Positions 18,720 to 28,166 of a stretch of DNA of 56,145 bases are shown here, one piece after another. The notes below the pieces were generated by a model. That model did no database searches. It saw only the letters and a list, made by a program, of their open reading frames with translations, and was not told the DNA's origin. The translations under genes and the position numbers were made by a program. Position 1 is the first letter of the stretch. The number at the start of each line of letters is the position of its first letter. Source of the DNA: JBBQNY01 sp038255255 (GTDB taxonomy: Bacteria; Pseudomonadota; Gammaproteobacteria; Xanthomonadales; Ahniellaceae); the NCBI GenBank assembly GCA_038255255.1, contig JBBSLL010000019.1, positions 1 through 56,145 on the forward strand, in the 5' to 3' direction.

Positions 18720-20192
18720 ATGCGCCGTGATGGCGGGAGGCGTGTGACCGACCAAGGCGATGTTGCACGCGAAAGCCTTTTCGAGGCGTGGGGGCTGTTC
18801 GCCGTCGCCGCTGTCCTGGTGTGGGCATTTTTCACCGGCGGCGGCGCCTTCGACCGGGGGTTGGGTGATGTAATCGGCCAGTTGCTCGCACTCCCGGTCA
18901 TCGGTTGGGCTCTGTTTGCGCAACTCGGAAGTTTCAGTGGCCGACCACGCATCGTGGCGTTGTCGGTTCTGTCAGTCGTCGTTCTCGCTGTGCTGGTGCA
19001 ACAGACTCCTTTACCGGAATCACTCTGGCGCGCGATCGATGTTCGAGATGCACTGGCCAACGACCTTGCAATTGCGGGTGCTTCCGATGCCCGTTACTTC
19101 TGGTCACTGACGCCTTTGGCGTCTGAGCGGGGCCTCTGGTCAATGCTGCCGGCAATCGCCGTATTTCTTGGTGCGCTATCGATGCCGCGCAAGCATCACC
19201 TTAAGCTGCTTCTGCTCGTCGCGCTTTTGAGTGCAACCAGTCTGCTGCTCGCGTTTTTCCAGCTGGGCGTTCCACAGGACAGCATCCTCAATCCTTTCCC
19301 GGAGTGGCCGGCGAGGCTCAACGGATTTTTTGCCAACGCCAACCATCAGTCGAGCGGCTTTGCGGTTTCGGTCATCATCATTGCCGCGATCCTGTTCGAT
19401 CGATGGCGTGGCACGAACGAGAGCCCTGCAATGTCGCGCTGGCAGTCGTGGACGCTTGCTGCGATCGGACTGCTGATGCTGGCTTCAATGCCCTTGGCCG
19501 GGTCTGTCGCTGCTTCGCTGCTTGCCATGCTGGCGCTGATGGCGATTCCTGCGCTGAGTCTCATCGAGCGCCCGTGGCGGCACGAGCGGCCCTGGGTGAA
19601 CCACGGTGCAAAGTTCGGGCTGCTCGTCCTGGCAACCGGTCTCTTTGTCGCAGCCATGAACTGGATGCGAAGCGGTGTTGTCCACGGAGATCGGGGCCCC
19701 GTCGCCATCGCTACCGCCGCCATGGGGAATGACCACGCGCCCGCGGGTGCAGGACTGGGGAGCTTCGTGTCGTGGTTCGACCAGGCCGGTCCTGAGGCGT
19801 TCCGGCAGTGGGAGTACTACAACCACGCGCACAACGAATTTGCGCAGTGGTGGCTGGAGAGTGGCGTCGTGGGCGCTGTTGCTTTGGCGGCCGTTCTGTT
19901 CTTGCTGGTCAGACATTTCCCGGCGCGGCGACGGGTATCCGACGCGGGTGTGGCAGTTGCGGCGTGGCTGGGTTGCGTCGTGCTTCTGCTGCACTCTGCG
20001 GTCGACTACCCACTCAGGACCCCTGCGCTGATGTCCGTAGGCGGGCTCCTGCTGGGGATTGTCGTCGCACAGCGAAGCAGGCGAGAAAGGAAGTCAGGCT
20101 CTGTTGATGCCGCCATGCCGGGTCATGATGTGGACACACCTTCATACCGCACATTCAACTCCGCGTTGGCGCAGTCGGGAGCACCGGAGTGA
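18720..20192 (+). CDS. Wzy/O-antigen-ligase family membrane protein
   Basis: The Wzy_C family contains O-antigen polymerases and ligases that act on lipid-linked glycans at the periplasmic face. The 490-residue protein has about 12 hydrophobic segments, a large loop, and the family motif YNHAHNEFAQWWLESGVVG before the last helices. The ATG at 18720 is chosen because any longer reading would start inside the terminator. A GTG at 18744 behind GGGAGG (spacing only 3 nt) is an alternative. It overlaps the next gene by 4 nt. Whether it polymerises or ligates cannot be settled from sequence; a second, EpsG-type polymerase lies at 36121. Confidence 0.85.
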   Translation: MRRDGGRRVTDQGDVARESLFEAWGLFAVAAVLVWAFFTGGGAFDRGLGDVIGQLLALPVIGWALFAQLGSFSGRPRIVALSVLSVVVLAVLVQQTPLPESLWRAIDVRDALANDLAIAGASDARYFWSLTPLASERGLWSMLPAIAVFLGALSMPRKHHLKLLLLVALLSATSLLLAFFQLGVPQDSILNPFPEWPARLNGFFANANHQSSGFAVSVIIIAAILFDRWRGTNESPAMSRWQSWTLAAIGLLMLASMPLAGSVAASLLAMLALMAIPALSLIERPWRHERPWVNHGAKFGLLVLATGLFVAAMNWMRSGVVHGDRGPVAIATAAMGNDHAPAGAGLGSFVSWFDQAGPEAFRQWEYYNHAHNEFAQWWLESGVVGAVALAAVLFLLVRHFPARRRVSDAGVAVAAWLGCVVLLLHSAVDYPLRTPALMSVGGLLLGIVVAQRSRRERKSGSVDAAMPGHDVDTPSYRTFNSALAQSGAPE

Positions 20193-21484
20193 ACTCGCCA
20201 CACCTTCCCTCGCAGACGACGACACGGGTTGCGGTCGTGGGCCTTGGGTACGTCGGACTGCCCCTGGCTGTGGAATTCGGCAAGAAATATCCGACCATCG
20301 GTTTCGACATCAATCGTAAACGCGTGGAAAGCCTTCGTGCGGGAAATGACCTCACCCATGAGGTCGATGCCGAAGAAATAGGCTCTTCCGCGCAGTTGGC
20401 CTTCTCGAATGAGCTCGATGACATCCGAGACTGCAACGTCTACATAGTGACCGTGCCAACGCCTATCGATGCAGCGAACAGGCCCGATCTCAGGCCCTTG
20501 ATCATGGCGAGTGAAGCCTTGGGCAGCATCCTCAAACACGGCGACACAGTGGTGTACGAGTCCACCGTGTACCCCGGGTGCACGGAAGAAGTCTGTATTC
20601 CGATTCTCGAGCGGGTCTCCGGTCTCTCTTTCAATTCGGACTTCTGGGTCGGCTACAGCCCCGAGCGGATCAATCCGGGCGACAAGCTGCATCGGGTCAC
20701 CAGCATCTTGAAGGTGACGTCGGGCTCAACCCCTGCGGCGGCGGATTTCATCGATGCGCTTTACCAAAGCATCATCACCGCGGGCACTCATAAGGCCAGC
20801 AGCATCAAGGTTGCAGAAGCTGCCAAAGTCATCGAGAACACTCAGCGCGACCTCAATATCGCGCTGGTCAATGACCTTGCGATCCTTTTCAACAAGCTCG
20901 GGATCGACACGCTGGAGGTGCTGGAGGCGGCCGGTACTAAATGGAACTTCCTTCCATTCCGACCAGGCCTCGTGGGTGGGCATTGCATCAGCGTGGATCC
21001 GTATTACCTGACCCACAAGGCGCAAGAAGTCGGACACCACCCTCAGGTGATCCTGGCCGGGCGCCGCACCAACGACGGCATGGGCTCTTACGTCGCCGAC
21101 CAGGTGATCAAGCTGATGCTGCGCAAGGGTATCAACCCGGTGCGCGCGCGGGTTTTGGTGCTGGGTCTGGCGTTCAAGGAGAACTGCCCGGACCTGCGCA
21201 ATACCCGGGTCGTTGACATCGTGCATGCGCTGGAGGGGTACAACGCGCGGGTGGATGTGTTCGACCCTTGGGTGGATGCCGTCGAAGCACAGCACGAGCA
21301 TGGCCTGACGCTCGTCCGGAGGCCGAAGAAGGGCGTGTACGACGCCATAGTTCTGGCGGTAGGGCACGATCAGTTTCGGGAGATGGGCGGGCAAGGAGTG
21401 CGTGCGTTTGGCAAAGTCAAGGCCAGCGTGGTGTATGACGTGAAATACGTGCTGCCGCAGGCCGCTGTCGATGGAAGACTTTGA
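20189..21484 (+). CDS. Nucleotide-sugar dehydrogenase (TviB/WbpO-like, UDP-HexNAc to UDP-HexNAcA)
   Basis: Members oxidise UDP-GalNAc or UDP-GlcNAc at C6 in two NAD-dependent steps to the uronic acid. The 431-residue protein has the Rossmann motif VVGLGYVGLP at about 16-25, VPTPID, YESTVYPG, and the catalytic cysteine C266 in GGHCISVDPYYLTHKA. The latter segment and the length point to the TviB/WbpO branch and not to UDP-glucose dehydrogenase. The GTG start overlaps the preceding stop (GTGA). Its product would suit the amidotransferase at 34094, which could turn a uronic acid into a uronamide. Confidence 0.9.
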   Translation: MNSPHLPSQTTTRVAVVGLGYVGLPLAVEFGKKYPTIGFDINRKRVESLRAGNDLTHEVDAEEIGSSAQLAFSNELDDIRDCNVYIVTVPTPIDAANRPDLRPLIMASEALGSILKHGDTVVYESTVYPGCTEEVCIPILERVSGLSFNSDFWVGYSPERINPGDKLHRVTSILKVTSGSTPAAADFIDALYQSIITAGTHKASSIKVAEAAKVIENTQRDLNIALVNDLAILFNKLGIDTLEVLEAAGTKWNFLPFRPGLVGGHCISVDPYYLTHKAQEVGHHPQVILAGRRTNDGMGSYVADQVIKLMLRKGINPVRARVLVLGLAFKENCPDLRNTRVVDIVHALEGYNARVDVFDPWVDAVEAQHEHGLTLVRRPKKGVYDAIVLAVGHDQFREMGGQGVRAFGKVKASVVYDVKYVLPQAAVDGRL

Positions 21485-21623
21485 GCAAGCATGTGCTTCC
21501 AAGAAGCTTGTTGAGCGTCAACTGCATCTGCGCGCATTTCTGCCACACAATCAAAAAGGCTCAGAAGATGAATCACCTTGCCAGCAACAGCATCCATTCG
21601 AAGGCCCTTTCACGCAAGACCCC

Positions 21624-22457
21624 ATGATGATTAGAAAGATCATACGAACCATCAAGGACTCGGCACAACAGCCTTATCCCCTCAAATACATTGTGGCTAG
21701 ACTTTTGGTCAAAACCGGTTGGTGCAAATATCTCAAAATTGAGCGAGACGGATACAAATTGATTTTCTTTGAGTCCAATGTGTCTGTGTCGATGTGGCTT
21801 TCGGGCAAACAATATTATCGTGCCGAAGAAGCTTTAATTAAAAAATTGCTTCGGCATAACGATAATTTCGTCGATGTCGGGTCAAACGTTGGCCATCTAT
21901 CTATAGTCGCGAAGAAGCAGGTCAAGAACGGACAGGTCATTGCGATTGAGGCGCACCCCAAGACGGCGGAATTCGCAAGTAAGAACTTTCTTCTGAATGA
22001 AGTTGACGTACAGCTATTAAATTGCGGAGTGGGGGCCATTGCTGGCAGTATGCATTTTACCGACCTTGTTGCAGATGATATGAATTATGTTATTGAAACT
22101 TCAAGCGACGGAAGAGAGATTCCTGTCCGAACACTTGATGATATCCTAGCTGGGCTGGATGAAATTCGGCTCCTGAAAATAGATATCGAAGGCTATGAGC
22201 TAATGGCACTCCAAGGTGCTAAACATATCCTCAGTCGGGTTACATTTATATACTTTGAGGTTTGGCGCGAGCTCACGGCAAAGTATCGATATTCACCCAG
22301 CGATCTAATTAAATTTTTGGAAGACTTGAATTTTAATATCTATCATGTGACGACCCTGGATCAATACAAGTCACTTTCCAGTGACGAAGATTTCTCAACA
22401 AATCAAAATCTACTAGCAGTTTCCAAAAACTGTGACGGCGAACGCACCGTCCTCTAA
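21624..22457 (+). CDS. FkbM-family methyltransferase
   Basis: FkbM enzymes are SAM-dependent O-methyltransferases, often acting on sugars in surface polysaccharides. The 277-residue protein has the SAM motif FVDVGSNVGHLSIVA and the FkbM motif LLKIDIEGYELMALQGA. The start is taken at the ATG pair 21624/21627 (MMIRKIIRTIKDS). An in-frame ATG at 21471 would overlap the dehydrogenase and adds unconserved sequence. Base use here is clearly AT-richer than upstream genes (many TTT, AAA, ATT codons), a sign of recent acquisition. Confidence 0.85.
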   Translation: MMIRKIIRTIKDSAQQPYPLKYIVARLLVKTGWCKYLKIERDGYKLIFFESNVSVSMWLSGKQYYRAEEALIKKLLRHNDNFVDVGSNVGHLSIVAKKQVKNGQVIAIEAHPKTAEFASKNFLLNEVDVQLLNCGVGAIAGSMHFTDLVADDMNYVIETSSDGREIPVRTLDDILAGLDEIRLLKIDIEGYELMALQGAKHILSRVTFIYFEVWRELTAKYRYSPSDLIKFLEDLNFNIYHVTTLDQYKSLSSDEDFSTNQNLLAVSKNCDGERTVL

Positions 22458-22634
22458 TTAATGCAAGTCTGCACGCGGACAGCACTTGATTTTCCTGTTC
22501 ACCCTTTCCGAATTCGTCGCGTTCAAGTTTCAAGGCACCATGTGGCTGCGTGGACGGGAAAGCCCAAATAATTCCGGACCGGGTTGCGGTTTTTCCCGCT
22601 GTATTAAGTCTTGTTGTCAGCGGGGTCGCAATAC

Positions 22635-24083
22635 TTGAGCATTTCTAAGCACTCTTTGTATAACCTTGTCGGGACGCTGATCCCGTTAGCAATTTCTTTG
22701 GTTGCCATTCCCCTTTATTTGGGGGTGATTGGTGAAGAGCGATACGGCGTGCTTGCGATCGCGTGGATGTTGTTGGGATACTTTGGACTATTTGACTTGG
22801 GTCTAGGGCAAGCCACCGCCCAAGCGATCGCTTCACTTAGGGAAGATGCCGCCGAGTGCCGCGCACGAGTATTCTGGACCGCGCTCTACCTGAATGTGTC
22901 TCTGGGGGTAATTGGCGGGATCATCATCTGGCCATTCGCAAGCTACTATTTTGGCCACGCCTTCAACGTTGATCAGGCGTTGCGAGCGGAAGTTTTGAGC
23001 GCAGTGCCATGGCTTATCCTAGCCGTACCCATAGCAACCTTGTCTGGCGTGTTGATCGGGGGGCTTCAGGGACGGGATAAATTCTTGGAGCTCAATGTCA
23101 TCTCGGTGGGGTCGTCGGTGATATTCCAATTATTGCCGCTGATGGCAGCGGCTATCTTTGGACCGGATCTCCGGATATTGATACCTGCGGTCCTGATCGC
23201 GCGTGCGACGACTTTGGTTGCCCTGTGCCTCCGTTGTCATGTCCATCTCACACGTGGTTACCCGCTAAAGGCAGATGCTTCGAGGGCACGCAAGTTGCTC
23301 AACTATGGTGGCTGGGTAACGGTAACATCTTTCGTGGGTCCCCTGATGTCTCTTGCTGATAGATTTGTAATTGGTAGTTTGAGTGGAGCTAAGGCCGTGA
23401 CGCACTACACCGTGCCATTTCAGTTGGCGGAGCGTGGCAATATCTTCTCCGTCGCCGTGACGTCAGCTATGTTCCCTCGAGTGTGTTCAGCTACAGTGGA
23501 AGAAGTGCCTACGTTGACAGCGAAGGCCCTGCGCATGTTGTCCGCCATTATGACGGTTGTAATCTGTGCAGGGATCTTCCTCATGGAGCCGTTTCTCGGC
23601 TGGTGGATCAATGTCCAATTTGCCAGCCACGCCACCGTGGTAGGGCAGATTATCTTAGTAGGCATGTGGTTCAATGGCCTTGCCAGGGTGCCCTTCATTC
23701 AGCTAACCGCACGTGGCCGGCCTGATCTAACGGCAGCGGTGCACCTTGTGGAGGTGCTGCCCTATTTCCTAATGTTGTATCTCGGAATCAGATACTTTGG
23801 AATTGTCGGTGCCGCCAGTGCCTTTACAGCAAGGGTTTTTCTGGACTTGGTTCTGCTCTCAAAACTGGCGAGGGTTCTGCCGCTGACTGCTAAGTTGCTT
23901 TGGCTCCCCTTTCTTATCGTCTCGGCGTCATTGGCTATTGCACAAATGAATTTCCCATCGGCCCTCTCTCAAAATGGCTTGATAGTACTTCACTTGTCAT
24001 TTACGACGATTTGGGCATTGCAGCGCGCGCCCGAACTGCTATCTAAAGCCCGGTCGCTTCAGCAGCTAGTGATCAGACTATGA
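22635..24083 (+). CDS. Wzx-type polysaccharide flippase
   Basis: Wzx proteins of the MOP superfamily flip undecaprenyl-linked repeat units to the periplasm. The product is about 482 residues with some 12-14 hydrophobic segments. The N-terminus (LYNLVGTLIPLAISLVAIPLYLGVIG) and EERYGVLAIAWMLLGYFGLFDLGLGQA are typical. No ATG is available: a TTG at 22635 behind GGGG is preferred, with a TTG at 22611 as alternative. It overlaps the following glycosyltransferase by ATGA. GC content is intermediate between the AT-rich FkbM gene and the flanking genome. Confidence 0.88.
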   Translation: MSISKHSLYNLVGTLIPLAISLVAIPLYLGVIGEERYGVLAIAWMLLGYFGLFDLGLGQATAQAIASLREDAAECRARVFWTALYLNVSLGVIGGIIIWPFASYYFGHAFNVDQALRAEVLSAVPWLILAVPIATLSGVLIGGLQGRDKFLELNVISVGSSVIFQLLPLMAAAIFGPDLRILIPAVLIARATTLVALCLRCHVHLTRGYPLKADASRARKLLNYGGWVTVTSFVGPLMSLADRFVIGSLSGAKAVTHYTVPFQLAERGNIFSVAVTSAMFPRVCSATVEEVPTLTAKALRMLSAIMTVVICAGIFLMEPFLGWWINVQFASHATVVGQIILVGMWFNGLARVPFIQLTARGRPDLTAAVHLVEVLPYFLMLYLGIRYFGIVGAASAFTARVFLDLVLLSKLARVLPLTAKLLWLPFLIVSASLAIAQMNFPSALSQNGLIVLHLSFTTIWALQRAPELLSKARSLQQLVIRL

Positions 24084-25093
24084 GTACACTGCACGCCAAA
24101 GTGTCTGCCAAAGCGTCTTCCCGTCCGCGTATTTCAATTCTGACGCCCACCTGGAACCGGGCTTCCTATCTTGAGAGGTCTTGGCAAGGCCTGAATAGAC
24201 AGACTTACACGAATTTCGAGTGGCTCGTCGCTGATGATGGCTCCGTTGATGGAACCGAAGATATAGTTAAGGCCTTGGCGGCGCGCTCGAACTTTCCCGT
24301 GATTTATATAAAGGCGAGCGTCCACATAGGCAAACCAAGGATGGACAACGAGTTGCTCAATCACTCAACCGGAGAGTTTTTAATTTGGAATGATTCGGAC
24401 GACTGGTACCTACCACATGCGCTGGAGCACTTCATTGAACAGTGGGACAAAATTCCCGCGGAAAACCAACCTGAGTACATCGGAATTACCGCGTTGTGCT
24501 CTGACGCTGGCGGACGGCTGCAGTCATCCGCAGTGCCGTTCAACCATAGCGTGGTAACGACTTGGGATGATTTGCGTTTCACGCACGACGTGGCCGGGGA
24601 CATGTGCCTGATGGTGCAAAAGTCGTTGCTGGGCGACAGCAGATTCGTCGAGGTGGACTTCATGATTACGGAAAGCAGTTATTGGCAACCTTTCAGTAAT
24701 TTGAAGACTGTGTTTTCGCCGGTTGTTTTGAAGGTAATGGACCGCACCACTGCTAATCGGATTTCGTTCAGTCAAAAGATGGAGTACTGCCGGGGCAAAG
24801 CATATGGACTTGCGATGGCTGAGAGTGCAGTGCCCGCCAACCGGCGAGGTGTGCTGAGAGGGATTTGGTTATCGATTACGTTTTGGCGCTACTCCTATCT
24901 GGGTGAAATTCCTTGGCGCTCAGCGTCAGCGCTATGGCGAGGTGGAATTCCGCGAGTGCTGCACTTGGCATCGGCCCCATTGGGATGGGCATTGGCGTGG
25001 AAAGATATTATTCAACGCAAAGTAGTTCGCACCCATCGAGAGTTCGAAGCTGTAAAGGATGTCGTGACGATAAGTAGAAAAGACTTAAACTGA
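24080..25093 (+). CDS. Glycosyltransferase family 2
   Basis: GT2 (GT-A fold) enzymes transfer sugars from nucleotide donors, here probably in repeat-unit assembly at the cytoplasmic membrane face. The 337-residue protein has the N-terminal motif ISILTPTWNRASYLERSWQGL, the VADDGSVDGTEDIV donor site, and NDSDDW as the metal-binding DxD. Hydrophobic stretches in the last quarter may be a membrane association. The ATG overlaps the wzx stop (ATGA). Sugar specificity cannot be told. Confidence 0.88.
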   Translation: MSTLHAKVSAKASSRPRISILTPTWNRASYLERSWQGLNRQTYTNFEWLVADDGSVDGTEDIVKALAARSNFPVIYIKASVHIGKPRMDNELLNHSTGEFLIWNDSDDWYLPHALEHFIEQWDKIPAENQPEYIGITALCSDAGGRLQSSAVPFNHSVVTTWDDLRFTHDVAGDMCLMVQKSLLGDSRFVEVDFMITESSYWQPFSNLKTVFSPVVLKVMDRTTANRISFSQKMEYCRGKAYGLAMAESAVPANRRGVLRGIWLSITFWRYSYLGEIPWRSASALWRGGIPRVLHLASAPLGWALAWKDIIQRKVVRTHREFEAVKDVVTISRKDLN

Positions 25094-25164
25094 TCGCTCT
25101 TCGTCCGAATCTTGAACATATTACGCAGTTGTATCGGGTAATCAGGTCTGCAGACAAAGGGTCT

Positions 25165-26262
25165 ATGGATAATTATTACGACGCGTTGGACAAGCTTGGG
25201 GGCCGGCGTTGGCCTGAGGGCAGTCTCGAACGCCTGGAAAGTTGCCCGGTCTGCGGTTCCCCAGAGAGGTTGCTGTTGCATGAAGCGCTGTGTGACGCTA
25301 CATACTTTATCGCCCCGGGACTTTGGAACTTTTGGCAGTGCGCCGTATGTTGCAGCGGCTATCTAGACCCCCGTCCCGATTTTTCTTCAATACAGATTGC
25401 CTATGGTAATTATTACACTCACAAAAGCGATGACGTCAAGGCTCTGTATTCAGATATTGGGGTGATTAGAAGGGTTCGACGCAAGCTTGTAAACGGGTAT
25501 CTCAACAAGCGGTTTGGTTCTTTGGCAGAGCCGGCTTGGGGCTGGGCCGGACAATTTTTGAAATTGATACCTTTCGTACGCAACCGACTGGATCGCGAGT
25601 ACCGCCATTTGCCACACCATGCCGCGTCCGGAGGCGCGCTATTAGACCTAGGGAGCGGAAATGGGGAATTTCTGAAGCTCGCCCAATCCTGCTGTTGGGA
25701 GGCGTACGGCGTCGATCCTGACCCCGATGCGGTCTCAGCTTCCCTACGGAACCAGTTATGGGTCGAACTTGGGGGAATCGACGCCGCAGAGCGGTTGGGG
25801 AAAGAGTTTGACGTCATAACGATGAATCACGTGCTTGAGCACCTACACGATCCTGTTGACACGTTACGTCGCTGCCATGCACTTCTGAAGCCCGGCGGAG
25901 TGCTTTGGTTAGAGTTTCCCAATGTGCAGAGTCAGGGTCATCTGCGATTTGGCAGGCACTGGCGCGGGCTCGAATGCCCTCGGCATCTGGTACTTCCTAG
26001 CTTACAGGCAATGTGTCACCTGCTTGATGAAATAGGGTTTGTGGATATTCAGGAGTTGGCTCGGCCCAGCGCAATCAGGCCAATGTTCGCCGCTGGTAGG
26101 GCGATGGCAGCTGGCAAATCTCCACATAAACCTAGTAAAGCAACTCTCTCCACGTTTTTAGCAGACATTCTATGGATAACCTTAGAAAAGGTGGGTATGT
26201 GCGACAAAGAATTCATCACTTTGGGTTGCACAGTGGGTCACCCAGTCAATAACCGCAAATGA
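25165..26262 (+). CDS. Class I SAM methyltransferase with N-terminal CxxC zinc-ribbon-like motif
   Basis: The 365-residue protein has CPVC (27-30) and CAVC (59-62), a likely zinc site found in C-methyltransferases and related enzymes. A methyltransferase domain follows with ALLDLGSGNGEFLKLA, MNHVLEHLHDPVDTLRRCHALLKPGG and WLEFPN. The start at 25165 (MDNYYDALDKLGG) has AAAGGG upstream and is preferred over a TTG 36 nt earlier. It may methylate a nucleotide-sugar intermediate or the glycan. It is the last gene of the AT-richer block; 227 bp without a clear gene follow. Confidence 0.83.
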   Translation: MDNYYDALDKLGGRRWPEGSLERLESCPVCGSPERLLLHEALCDATYFIAPGLWNFWQCAVCCSGYLDPRPDFSSIQIAYGNYYTHKSDDVKALYSDIGVIRRVRRKLVNGYLNKRFGSLAEPAWGWAGQFLKLIPFVRNRLDREYRHLPHHAASGGALLDLGSGNGEFLKLAQSCCWEAYGVDPDPDAVSASLRNQLWVELGGIDAAERLGKEFDVITMNHVLEHLHDPVDTLRRCHALLKPGGVLWLEFPNVQSQGHLRFGRHWRGLECPRHLVLPSLQAMCHLLDEIGFVDIQELARPSAIRPMFAAGRAMAAGKSPHKPSKATLSTFLADILWITLEKVGMCDKEFITLGCTVGHPVNNRK

Positions 26263-26489
26263 CGCTGTTGCGCACACACCGGACAGCCGAATCCCTGCGT
26301 CCAGCGCAAGCGAAAACACTGCGTGCCGGCACTTCGCCTTGATGCCGTGCAGCGCAAGAAACCGAGGCATCGACAGACCCGTATAAAGACGATACGGTAG
26401 CCTTTAATGTCATGTCCACCAGCAATCGCTAACATGCCATAAGATCGTTGGCCGCAATGACCGTGGCTTGCGGTGTTGTGAAATTGCCG
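26263..26489. other. Intergenic region between convergent genes
   Basis: The 227 bp between the stop of the zinc-ribbon methyltransferase and the stop of the reverse-strand methyltransferase holds no convincing gene or clean terminator hairpin. It coincides with the return from AT-rich to GC-rich DNA and is the probable edge of an acquired block. Confidence 0.5.
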
Positions 26490-27281
26490 TTAGCTCACGG
26501 CTGCGGGTTTGCGCGCCAGCCAGATGAAATCGTTATCCGTAGCGTCGTGCTCAAGGACGTCGAAGTCGGAATGCCTGAGGGCCTTTTCAGCGACCTCGCG
26601 ATTGAACACATGATGGTGGAGAGCGCGGTTGGCGTGGTTGCAGATGCTGCGCCGCCTGAAGGCTTCGTGGTCACCCGCTCCAGGGTCACGGGACAGATCG
26701 TGCAACGCCAGGATCTCATCTAGATGCGTGAGGTCATCTTCTGCGGTGCCGCAGGCGAAGTCTTCAAGCAGATGTTCGAATGTCGTGAACGGCCGGCGGT
26801 GGTCGAAGTTGGCTCGCTTGTTGGGGAGGACCAAGATCATGCACCCGCCGGGCTTGAGCACGCGGTTCCATTCGGCCATGGCCCGTAGCGGGTTGGCGAC
26901 GTGCTCAAGGCAGTTCGAAGAGAGAAGGAAGTCATAACTGCCAGCGTCGATCGAAGACAGGTCGCTGGCCTCCGATATGTACTGTATTCCGGCGCGTGCC
27001 CCGAAGTAGCGATAGCTGGTGCCGGGCTGGATGCTGCCTTCCCAAAGAGTAGTGGTCGAGAAATTTACGCCGTCGACCCGTCGCGCGCCGTGATAGACAG
27101 GAAGGGCAGTCTTGAACAGGAAGCTCGGGCCGCCCACTTCAATCCCGATCCTGTTCGCGGTTGCGACCTGATACCGGTCCGCGCGGGGAAGGCGCATGTC
27201 CCTGTAGCGCAGGCGAAGTGCGACCTCGCGTAGTTCAGCCGGAATCAGGGGCTTGATCAAGGCTTTTGCTCGGGTAAACAT
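26490..27281 (-). CDS. SAM-dependent methyltransferase, the only reverse-strand gene of the polysaccharide locus
   Basis: The 263-residue protein starts MFTRAKALIKPLIPAELRE at the ATG 27281-27279. It has LLSSNCLEHVANPLRAMAEWNRVLKPGG and ILVLPNKRANFDHRRPFT, typical of Methyltransf_11 proteins in polysaccharide clusters. The glycine-rich motif I seems weak or replaced by the region around VDGVNFSTTTLW, as in some O-antigen-associated members. A longer reading starting at 28211 would run antisense through the next gene and is not used. It diverges from the glycosyltransferase at 27345 with a 63-bp shared promoter region. Confidence 0.8.
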   Translation of the reverse strand: MFTRAKALIKPLIPAELREVALRLRYRDMRLPRADRYQVATANRIGIEVGGPSFLFKTALPVYHGARRVDGVNFSTTTLWEGSIQPGTSYRYFGARAGIQYISEASDLSSIDAGSYDFLLSSNCLEHVANPLRAMAEWNRVLKPGGCMILVLPNKRANFDHRRPFTTFEHLLEDFACGTAEDDLTHLDEILALHDLSRDPGAGDHEAFRRRSICNHANRALHHHVFNREVAEKALRHSDFDVLEHDATDNDFIWLARKPAAVS

Positions 27282-27344
27282 GCTTGGCTTTGGTGATTGG
27301 TTGGTCAACGGAATGGACTCGACGCAAGATGCGATGATGCGCGC

Positions 27345-28163
27345 ATGAAGGTAATTTCGGTCACGACCTGGTTCAAGCCGACCCGCATCTATGTAGAAAA
27401 CCTCGCCACATACGCGGCCAGGGTCGACGGGATGATCGTAGTCGATGATACGGGCAGCGGCCATGGGTGGCTTCTTGAAGGGCTGGAAGCCAAATACGTT
27501 GAAACCGGGGAAAACGCCGGGATTGCCAGGGCCCTGAATCTTGGAAGTCTCCTTGCGATGGAGCACGGCGCCGACTGGGTCCTGACCATGGACCAAGACA
27601 GCGCATGGGACGACGACCAGCTCGCGGAGTTCCTTACACGCAGTGCACGGATAGCGACGGATCCGGCCGTTGCCATCATCGCCCCGAATTTCCATGGGAC
27701 TGGTTTGGATACATCCATTGATGAGGAGGAGTGCGACGGGGCGATCAGTGCCGGCTCTCTGGTTCGCCTGTCGCACTTCAAGTCGGTGGGCGGCTACAAC
27801 GAAGCGCTGTTCATCGACCAGGTCGATTTTGAATTCGGTTACCGCCTCAAGAGGCGGGGCTTCAGGGTGGTCCGCCTGAATGGCATCACGCTGCGGCACG
27901 CAGTTGGCGAGAGGCGAGAAGTCCGTATCCTTGGCCGCACGATTGCGTCGGATTTCCATAGCGCGTCGCGCAAATACTACATGACGAGAAATGGTCTCTA
28001 CATGCGCAAACACTTCAAGGACTTTCCCGGCCCCCACCTTGAGCGGATCGCGTTGCTGGCGGTTGGTGTGATTGCCTTGGAAGAAGACAAGCTGAACAAA
28101 CTGCGACACATCGCCAAGGGTGTCTTGCACCACTACCGGGGCCTTTCCGGCAGGATCAGTTAA
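27345..28163 (+). CDS. Glycosyltransferase family 2 (rhamnosyltransferase-like)
   Basis: The 272-residue protein starts MKVISVTTWFKPTRIYVENLA. It has MIVVDDTGSG, the DQDSAWDDDQL donor/metal site and LFIDQVDFEFGYRLKRRG with conserved acidic residues, a pattern seen in rhamnosyltransferase-type GT2 enzymes. The ATG at 27345 is chosen because the alternative TTG 48 nt upstream lies in the divergent promoter region. It is followed after 3 nt by another GT2 gene. Confidence 0.87.
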   Translation: MKVISVTTWFKPTRIYVENLATYAARVDGMIVVDDTGSGHGWLLEGLEAKYVETGENAGIARALNLGSLLAMEHGADWVLTMDQDSAWDDDQLAEFLTRSARIATDPAVAIIAPNFHGTGLDTSIDEEECDGAISAGSLVRLSHFKSVGGYNEALFIDQVDFEFGYRLKRRGFRVVRLNGITLRHAVGERREVRILGRTIASDFHSASRKYYMTRNGLYMRKHFKDFPGPHLERIALLAVGVIALEEDKLNKLRHIAKGVLHHYRGLSGRIS

Positions 28164-28166
28164 GCC

